This document shows, one piece after another, positions 1-5,000 of a stretch of DNA of 8,789 bases. Position 1 is the stretch's first letter, and each line of letters begins with the position of its first letter. Under the pieces are notes generated by a model. It was not told the origin of the DNA. It ran no database searches and saw only the letters and a list, made by a program, of their open reading frames with translations. This stretch comes from an uncultured Clostridia bacterium. Its GTDB lineage: Bacteria; Bacillota; Clostridia; TANB77; CAG-508. Location: contig CANQKB010000062.1 of NCBI GenBank assembly GCA_947624405.1, forward strand, positions 1 through 8,789, read 5' to 3'. Both the position numbers and the translations under genes were made by a program.

Positions 1-163
1 TGGTGTCGCAATCTCCATTCTATATTTTTATATGTCGATTGCTCCAATTCGCACTTGCTTCGCTCGTTTGCTCGCTTACGCGTTCATTTCAAAGCAACTA
101 TTTTTCAGGCTCTTTGAGATTGTGCTAAATTTTATTAAATGGAATTACAACGCAGGATGGCAT
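1..163. other. Gene-free segment downstream of the PurD-family gene
   Basis: No convincing reading frame, RNA gene or clear terminator is visible. The stretch at about 50-90 is richer in G and C than its surroundings and is built from short CGCTCG/GCTCGCTT-like words. A 6-bp inverted repeat (GCAATC at 8-13, GATTGC at 37-42) encloses a small AT-rich palindrome (22-33). No U-tract follows a stem on either strand, so I do not call a terminator. The composition suggests an intergenic repeat, but only one copy is in the window. Confidence 0.4.
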
Positions 164-1465
164 TTATCTTCGAAATTCGCCTAGGTCGAGGCGGTAATCT
201 AACATATCCCTCTCTACATATTTTTTTAGCAATCCATTTACAAACTCTTTAATTTCTTCTAAATCATCACCTGTTTTTGTCAAAGCAAATAGCCTTGAAT
301 TACCTACAGACTTATATTTATCCTCATCAATTTGCTCCATACTAGAGCAATATACTTTAATTTCATTGTTATTCAAAATATTTTCATCAATTTTAAATTC
401 AATAGGTTCTGCCTTTGAATCAATCGCATATGATTTTGAAACAACGTAAACTACATATGATGCCTTTTCTTCAAAATTACAATTTTCTTCATTTAATTCG
501 TTTCCTTTTGCTATATCCAATGCTACTTCTGCAAATGGTGTTTTCATAAGGCTAAGTACATTTAATGCTTCTGGATCACCAAGTCGTGAATTAAATTCTA
601 TAAAGAATATACCTTTTTGTGTTTTGAAAAATCCTCCATAGATTACTCCATTAAATATTATTTTTTCTTTATTTATTTCACGTACTACCTTTTCCATTAC
701 TTCCTTACATTTTTTCATATCTTCTTTTGTTAGAAATGGCATTAATCCATCTTTAAAAGTTACAACACCCATTCCTCCAGTTCCTGGGCCTTTGTCCCCT
801 TCAAATCTATATGGATGATCATATGTACATGGTGCAAGTACTACCTCTTTTCCATTTGTAAATCCCATAATTGTGAATTCATGTCCTACCATTTTATCCT
901 GAATTATTACACATTTATCTTGTTTTAAACATCCTAAAGCATAATTATATCCTTCTTCTTTACTTTTAAAGTGTTCTCCACCAACTTTTACGCCTTTTCC
1001 TCCTGTTAATCCATTTGGTTTTACAACAAATTCTACATCGTCGTATTCGTCTATTACTTTTTTTAATTCTTCTTCATTTTCAATAATCTTTGTTGGATTT
1101 AACATTTCTGGAGCTAGTTTTTCCATAACTGATAATGCATACGCTTTGTTCCACTCTATTTTTGCTCCTTCGCTTGTTGGTCCAAATGTGAGTATGCCAC
1201 ATGATTTTGCAACATCTATTACTCCTTGTTGTAGTAAATTATCACTATTTACTACACATAGTTCGATGTCATTTTCTTTTATTACTTTTTTTATAAATTC
1301 TTCATTTGGCTTTTTCTCAATATAGTATTTTCCTCCAGTTTTTTCTACTGCTTCTATTATAGTTGGATTCTTGTGTGATATGACTGCATATAGTTCATAT
1401 TTTTTTGCGAGTTCACTTGCAATTATAGCTTCTCTTCCTCCTGCTCCAAATAATATACATTTCAT
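164..1465 (-). CDS. purD: Phosphoribosylamine-glycine ligase family protein (PurD-like, ATP-grasp)
   Basis: This 433-residue protein has the length and order of GAR synthetase, which joins phosphoribosylamine and glycine using ATP in purine synthesis. Visible motifs are an N-terminal nucleotide-fold GAGGRE (7-12), FGPT before the ATP-grasp domain (94-97), KPNGLTGGKGV (149-159), the family signature GPGTGGMG (226-233), the metal-binding stretch EFNSRLGDPE (290-299) and a C-terminal DYRLDLG. It is divergent: the usual GREHA reads GREAI, and the VGPE-type motif is replaced by VNSDNLL (72-78). It could be a specialised paralogue rather than the housekeeping enzyme. The ATG has an AGGAAGG ribosome binding site about 9 bases upstream. 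It stands alone, with no other pur gene in view. Its coding strand contains no CGG trinucleotide in any frame. Confidence 0.82.
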   Translation of the reverse strand: MKCILFGAGGREAIIASELAKKYELYAVISHKNPTIIEAVEKTGGKYYIEKKPNEEFIKKVIKENDIELCVVNSDNLLQQGVIDVAKSCGILTFGPTSEGAKIEWNKAYALSVMEKLAPEMLNPTKIIENEEELKKVIDEYDDVEFVVKPNGLTGGKGVKVGGEHFKSKEEGYNYALGCLKQDKCVIIQDKMVGHEFTIMGFTNGKEVVLAPCTYDHPYRFEGDKGPGTGGMGVVTFKDGLMPFLTKEDMKKCKEVMEKVVREINKEKIIFNGVIYGGFFKTQKGIFFIEFNSRLGDPEALNVLSLMKTPFAEVALDIAKGNELNEENCNFEEKASYVVYVVSKSYAIDSKAEPIEFKIDENILNNNEIKVYCSSMEQIDEDKYKSVGNSRLFALTKTGDDLEEIKEFVNGLLKKYVERDMLDYRLDLGEFRR

Positions 1466-1504
1466 ATATGAAAATCCTTCCTTTCTGATATAATTTTTAC
1501 ATTA

Positions 1505-1533
1505 ATTTTATCTTAATTTTGTAATTATGTCAA
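1505..1533 (-). promoter_or_regulatory. Sigma-A-type promoter of the PurD-family gene
   Basis: On the minus strand TTGACA (1533-1528) is followed after 17 bases by TAAAAT (1510-1505), a near-consensus housekeeping promoter. Transcription would begin near 1498, leaving a leader of about 33 bases before the ATG at 1465. That is too short for a purine riboswitch. Confidence 0.75.
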
Positions 1534-1569
1534 GGAAGCTGGGAAGTTTTACAAATTTTTTTAACCTTA

Positions 1570-1598
1570 TTTACAAAAATTCTGACTTGTGCTATAAT
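1570..1598 (+). promoter_or_regulatory. Sigma-A-type promoter of the Ig-like/GGDEF cluster
   Basis: TTTACA (1570-1575), a 17-base spacer, then a perfect TATAAT (1593-1598) preceded by TGC, which makes an extended -10 element. An AAAGGAG ribosome binding site (1608-1614) lies ten bases before the ATG at 1625. The promoter is back to back with the PurD promoter, and their -35 boxes are about 37 bases apart. Confidence 0.8.
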
Positions 1599-1624
1599 TT
1601 GTGATATAAAGGAGTGAAAATTTA

Positions 1625-2536
1625 ATGAATCAGATTTTATATATATCAGAGGGGAAAACAGCAGGTCCATTACCAATTAAAACTGTAGCTAGATTTTTTG
1701 CTATTGCTATAATTATATTTGGTTTTGCTTTTATAGGGCAATCAGCATATGCAATGTTCTATGGAGATGAATACAATAGTGTTGAAATGGATAATACCAT
1801 CCCTGAAATTACTTTTGCTCAAGATGGAAATAACGCAACAATAACTGTTCACCATAATAAGGGTATAAAAATAATTAAATATTGGTGGAATAATGAAGAT
1901 TATGAAGTTGAAACTGGTAATTCGCAAACTGATGTAATATTATCTGATTTACCTATTCCTTCTGGAATAAATACCCTTAATGTTTCTGCTACAGATGATA
2001 ATGGTAAAGAAGCTAATGAAAGTCATGAATACTCATATGATGGAATTGCAATAGATTTATCTGTTGTGGATAATACTTATATGAAGATTGTAGCATCTGA
2101 TGTTAATGGAATGTCTTACATGACATACAGATGGAACAATGATGCAGATGTTACTGTATACCCAGATGAAGAAGGTGCTATGTCTATTGAAGCTTCACCT
2201 GAAATACCTTCTGGTCTTAATACTCTTTACATTACAGCTGTAAATGCAGAAAATATCACTTTAAATAAAAAACAAGAAATAAAAGGTAATAAAAAACCTC
2301 AAATTTCATTATATCAAATTGATGAAGATCTATTTGTCACAATAACTGATGAAGAAGGCTTAGCTGAAGTTACACAACAACTTAATGTTGATGCACCAGA
2401 AACAATAGAAGTTGAAAAAGGACAAAAAGTGCTAAATTACCAATATCATATCGGTAAAGAAAATATAACTGTTACTATCACTGCAACTGATATTGAAGGT
2501 ATTTCTAAAACTGTTAGAGCTTACACCACAAGTTAA
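1625..2536 (+). CDS. Membrane-anchored or secreted Ig-like repeat protein
   Basis: I do not recognise a named family. The 303-residue product has about 20 polar residues, then one hydrophobic segment (about 21-44) ending in SAYA. That segment could be a membrane anchor or a signal peptide cut after AYA. The rest is beta-rich and falls into three similar Ig-like units, about 61-138, 141-220 and 225-300. The first two share a W-N-N turn (YWWNN 86-90, YRWNN 168-172) and IPSGxNTL (111-118, 194-201); each unit closes with a strand like VSATDDNG or ITATDIEG. A surface or adhesion role is inferred from this layout only. The end is odd: after ISKTVRA the frame runs into YTTS and stop, inside a second copy of its own last 50 codons that lies in the +1 frame. 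The C-terminus is therefore probably altered. There is no in-frame CGG. Confidence 0.7.
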   Translation: MNQILYISEGKTAGPLPIKTVARFFAIAIIIFGFAFIGQSAYAMFYGDEYNSVEMDNTIPEITFAQDGNNATITVHHNKGIKIIKYWWNNEDYEVETGNSQTDVILSDLPIPSGINTLNVSATDDNGKEANESHEYSYDGIAIDLSVVDNTYMKIVASDVNGMSYMTYRWNNDADVTVYPDEEGAMSIEASPEIPSGLNTLYITAVNAENITLNKKQEIKGNKKPQISLYQIDEDLFVTITDEEGLAEVTQQLNVDAPETIEVEKGQKVLNYQYHIGKENITVTITATDIEGISKTVRAYTTS

Positions 2537-2672
2537 TGGTGGTACGCCAGAAACAATACCTCTTGAAAAGGGTCAAAAAGTATTAAATTACCAATCTCAT
2601 ATTGGTAAAGAAAATATAACTATTACTATTACTGCAACTGATATTGAAGGTATTTCTAGAACTGTTAGAGCT
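2366..2672 (+). repeat. Imperfect direct tandem repeat with a 151-bp period
   Basis: Copy A begins at 2366 (GAAGTTACAC) and copy B at 2517 (GAGCTTACAC). By eye the two differ at about 22 of 156 aligned positions, and the aligned tracts overlap by five bases (GAGCT) at 2517-2521. The 151-base period is not a multiple of three, so copy B lies in the +1 frame relative to copy A. Several differences are third-position silent changes (GGA/GGT, GTG/GTA, CTA/TTA, ATC/ATT), so both copies were probably translated while diverging. Confidence 0.85.
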
Positions 2673-2684
2673 AAGAATTATTAA
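2517..2684 (+). pseudogene. Out-of-frame duplicate of the Ig-like protein C-terminus
   Basis: In the frame starting at 2517 the sequence encodes about 55 residues that match the last part of the upstream Ig-like protein: TPETIPLEKGQKVLNYQ, then HIGKENITITITATDIEGIS, then RTVRAKNY and stop. It lacks the first 25 or so residues of an Ig-like unit, so it is not a complete domain. Its own start or ribosome binding site is not convincing. Removing one base near 2520-2531 would fuse it to the upstream frame and give a protein of about 352 residues. A recombination scar, an indel, an assembly collapse of two paralogues, or a further recoding event are all possible. No CGG is present here, so the rule seen in comEC and cwlD does not explain it. 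Confidence 0.6.
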
Positions 2685-2692
2685 AAGTTACG

Positions 2693-2714
2693 CTTTCAAC
2701 TCAGCACTTGAAAG
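2693..2714 (+). promoter_or_regulatory. Hairpin overlapping the GGDEF gene ribosome binding site
   Basis: CTTTCAA (2693-2699) and TTGAAAG (2708-2714) form a perfect 7-bp stem with an 8-base loop in the 39-base gap between the Ig-like segment and the GGDEF gene. The downstream arm covers most of the AAAGGA ribosome binding site (2711-2716) for the ATG at 2724. Folding would hide that site. No U-tract follows, so it is not a terminator. Confidence 0.5.
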
Positions 2715-2723
2715 GAATATATT

Positions 2724-3656
2724 ATGGTACAAGAGATATTTATAATTGAAGATAAAAAAGATATAATAAATCATTTAAATACTTATTTTAATGGTTCTGC
2801 TAATATAATAATAAGGCAAATAACATCAAGTAAATTGGCTAGACATTTACTTGATGTGCCTTCTTTGTTTTTCATAAATGAAGATGCACTTATTGATAAT
2901 AACGTTGTTGATATTTGCAAACTTATTCGTGATAGTGAAGATAATGCTATTAATCCAATTATAGTACTTACCTCAAATGCTTCTTTCGAAAATGAAAAAA
3001 ATCTTTTAAAGCAAAATGTTGAATTTTGCATAAAAAAACCAGTGGATTATGAGGCTTTGTACTATATAATAACAAATATTGTTAACTTATTAACTATAAA
3101 TAGAGGTGTTAGCCCTCTTACAAAACTTCCTGGTAATATTCCTATACAGGCAGAACTTAAAAGACGTTTATTAAAAAAAGAGGAATTTGCTGTTTTATAT
3201 TTTGATTTAGATAATTTTAAGGCTTATAATGACACTTATGGTTTCCTTGGTGGAGATGAAATCATCAAGCAAACTGCAAAAATTATCATCAAAAATGTAA
3301 ATTCGAATGGAAGTTGCCACAATTTCATTGGCCATATTGGTGGAGATGATTTTGTTGCTTTAGTTGATGATATGAATTATGAAGAGATTTGCCAAAAAAT
3401 TATTCTTGAATTTGATAAAAAAATATTAGATTATTTTTCTCCTGAAGATATTGAAAGAGGTTATATTGAAGTACCAAATAGAAAAGGTATTGTTGAAGAA
3501 TTTCCTCTTGTTTCGCTTTCTATTGGTATTGTTGAAGTTACAAAAAATAGATTTCACAATGTGCTTGAAATAGGTGAAGTAGGTGCACAAGTTAAACATT
3601 TAGCTAAAGTTACTCCTGGTTCTGCTTATGCAATTAATAGGAGATTTCACCTTTAA
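2724..3656 (+). CDS. Response-regulator-like protein with a GGDEF domain
   Basis: This is a 310-residue cytoplasmic protein. Residues 1-120 look like a receiver domain: an acidic pocket (IIED, 7-10), a TS pair after beta-4 (83-84) and KKP (104-106). The usual phosphoacceptor aspartate position appears to be N52 (LFFIN), so phosphorylation is doubtful. Residues 130-305 form a GGDEF domain that makes cyclic di-GMP when active: SPLTKLPGN (129-137), FDLDNFKAYND (160-170), GGDEI (176-180), active-site variant GGDDF (206-210), then SLSIGIV and LAKVTPGS near the end. No RxxD inhibitory site is seen just before GGDDF (SCHN at 197-200). A cyclase with weak or altered activity and a nucleotide-binding effector are both possible. 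It is probably co-transcribed with the Ig-like gene, and AAAGGA lies seven bases before the ATG. It has no CGG codon. Confidence 0.85.
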   Translation: MVQEIFIIEDKKDIINHLNTYFNGSANIIIRQITSSKLARHLLDVPSLFFINEDALIDNNVVDICKLIRDSEDNAINPIIVLTSNASFENEKNLLKQNVEFCIKKPVDYEALYYIITNIVNLLTINRGVSPLTKLPGNIPIQAELKRRLLKKEEFAVLYFDLDNFKAYNDTYGFLGGDEIIKQTAKIIIKNVNSNGSCHNFIGHIGGDDFVALVDDMNYEEICQKIILEFDKKILDYFSPEDIERGYIEVPNRKGIVEEFPLVSLSIGIVEVTKNRFHNVLEIGEVGAQVKHLAKVTPGSAYAINRRFHL

Positions 3657-3687
3657 TTTAATAGTTATCTTTTTATTGTCCCCCTCA

Positions 3688-3693
3688 TATAAT
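3688..3693 (+). promoter_or_regulatory. Possible -10 element for the amidase gene
   Basis: A perfect TATAAT lies 40 bases before the ATG at 3734. The sequence 17 bases upstream (TTATCT) is a poor -35 box. The GGDEF gene ends 77 bases before the amidase start, so either a weak own promoter or read-through from the Ig-like/GGDEF operon would fit. Confidence 0.35.
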
Positions 3694-3733
3694 ATTGATG
3701 AAGTTATTTTTCATTATTATATGGAGGGATTTT

Positions 3734-4463
3734 ATGTTGGTTTTGAGACGCAGACACTTTCTTATAATGATTAGTTGTTTAGTTATATCTTTTTCTGCAT
3801 ATTATTTAAACAATTCTAATACAACAAATCGTACATATGAAGTTACTCAAGTTTCTAGTTTACCTGTCCATGAAAAAGTTATTATCATAGATGCTGGACA
3901 TGGAGGTGAAGATGGTCGGTGCTTCTTCTACTTCTGGTATTAATGAAGCTGACATTAATCTTAAAATTGCTTTAAAATTGCAAAATCTTCTCGAGGAATC
4001 TAATGCAACTGTTCTTCTTACTCGTTCTGACGAAAATGCTATTTATGAACTTGACAGCAAGTCTCTTCGTCAAAAGAAAGTTTCTGATATTAAAAATAGA
4101 GTAAAAATTGGAAACGCTTCACATGCAAATATCTTTGTCTCAATTCATTTGAATAAAATCCCTCAATCTCAATATGATGGTTGGCAAACTTTTTATAATA
4201 AAAAAAGTGATGATGGTAAGCGTCTTGCAGAAGCTATACAAACCCAAATTGGAACTTCTACTAACAGAACTAACAATAGAGTGGCAAAATCCATTGAAGA
4301 TATTTACATTGTTGATCATGTTGAGATTCCCCTTGCTCTTGTTGAATGTGGCTTTTTGTCTAATCCTGATGAAGCTAATCTACTTAGCACAGATGAGTAC
4401 CAAAACAAAATTGCTTATGGAATTTTCTTAGGCATTGCAGATTATTTTTCTAATACAACTTAA
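3734..4463 (+). CDS. cwlD: CwlD-like N-acetylmuramoyl-L-alanine amidase, read through one +1 shift at CGG
   Basis: Amidase_3-family zinc enzyme that cuts the amide bond between muramic acid and the peptide stem; CwlD in spore formers acts in cortex peptidoglycan maturation. The ATG at 3734 follows GGAGGG by five bases. An N-terminal hydrophobic segment (about 9-24) anchors or exports the protein. With the C at 3917 skipped the product is 242 residues, matching the usual CwlD length. It carries IIDAGHGGEDGGA with zinc ligand H56, ligand E71 (GINEADINL), H138 (SIHLN) and catalytic E204 (LVECGFLSNP). Without the skip, translation passes ED-G-CGG and stops eight codons later. The residue restored is G62 of the conserved DGGA. 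The only CGG on its coding strand is this one. It is either a genuine recoded gene or a frameshifted one; the match with comEC favours recoding. Confidence 0.8.
3917..3919 (+). other. In-frame CGG at the cwlD +1 frame break (site 1)
   Basis: The reading is GAT GGT [C]GGT GCT TCT. The zero frame meets CGG and then a stop eight codons later. Dropping C3917 gives Asp-Gly-Gly-Ala, the CwlD consensus, and an open frame to the true stop. Confidence 0.85.
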
Positions 4464-4726
4464 ATTATCAATCTTGATTTTATCTTAGGCTTTTTTGTTT
4501 TTTCATTTGATTTATTTTTTCTCAAAATAATTTCTTTTTTTAAATCTTTACATTCATTTAAATATTCATCTACAGTATTTTTAAACTCTTCTTGTAATTT
4601 TTCTATTGTATCCGCTTCAAAAGTAATCACATCTTTTATACTCTCTATTTTTCCCCAATATGTTTTACTTTCTTTTTCATAATTAACATTCGTATAAAAA
4701 CCATTGTATTTTAAAATTCTTATCAT
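4460..4726 (-). CDS. hicB: HicB-family antitoxin, short form
   Basis: This 88-residue protein matches the N-terminal HicB domain that binds and neutralises HicA: a beta-hairpin KYNGFYTNVNYEKESKTYWG (6-25), then the typical IKDVITFEADTIEKLQEEFK (30-49) and TVDEYLNECKDLKKE (51-65). Residues 66-88 are a lysine-rich tail rather than a recognisable ribbon-helix-helix or helix-turn-helix, so DNA-binding autoregulation is doubtful. The ATG overlaps the hicA stop by four bases (ATGA), indicating translational coupling, and GGAGG lies just upstream within hicA. Its stop codon overlaps that of the convergent cwlD gene. One CGG occurs, out of frame (GCG GAT). Confidence 0.82.
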   Translation of the reverse strand: MIRILKYNGFYTNVNYEKESKTYWGKIESIKDVITFEADTIEKLQEEFKNTVDEYLNECKDLKKEIILRKNKSNEKTKKPKIKSRLII

Positions 4727-4983
4727 TCATTTTCCTCCAATCTTTTAATTATTTCTAAAATCATTTCTATTTGATACTTTTTTAATTCATTTTTTGGATG
4801 AGGTTTATGTAATTTTATTTCTAATTTATTTTCTTTATGTATAAATGAAACTCTTGAGCCTGAAGTTTTTCCTTCATTATATTCATAAAATCCCAATGAT
4901 TCTAATAATGTTTTTGCTTCTTGATATGTAAAATCTTTTTTCTTTAATTTAAGTTTATTTTTTAGTTTATCTTTTTTACTCAT
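4723..4983 (-). CDS. hicA: HicA-family mRNA interferase toxin
   Basis: HicA toxins are small proteins with a double-stranded-RNA-binding-like fold that cut mRNA. This 86-residue protein shows the family pattern: DFTYQEAKTLLESLGF (17-32), SGSRVSFIH (41-49), and LHKPHPKNELKKYQ (58-71), followed by a C-terminal helix. H49, H59 and H62 are candidates for the catalytic histidine; I cannot decide which. A strongly basic N-terminus (1-16) may bind RNA. AGAAGGAG precedes the ATG and lies in the 17-base gap after the comEC stop, so the pair may be carried on the comEC transcript or use a promoter inside the comEC 3' end. The order is toxin first, then antitoxin, as usual for hicAB. Confidence 0.82.
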   Translation of the reverse strand: MSKKDKLKNKLKLKKKDFTYQEAKTLLESLGFYEYNEGKTSGSRVSFIHKENKLEIKLHKPHPKNELKKYQIEMILEIIKRLEENE

Positions 4984-5000
4984 ATATTATACTCCTTCTA

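Noticed and set aside
1466..1504. Purine or other riboswitch upstream of the PurD-family gene
   Set aside because: The promoter leaves a leader of only about 33 bases, too short for a known riboswitch plus expression platform.
2517..2536. Ig-like gene frame change as a seventh CGG site or a prfB-like shift at its TAA
   Set aside because: No CGG lies near it and the only CGG in the gene (2452) is out of frame. There is no internal Shine-Dalgarno plus slippery codon as in prfB. The 151-bp repeat period explains the frame change more simply.
4174..4431. 85-codon open frame overlapping cwlD in another frame
   Set aside because: The overlapping cwlD frame has strong amidase motifs; this one has none.
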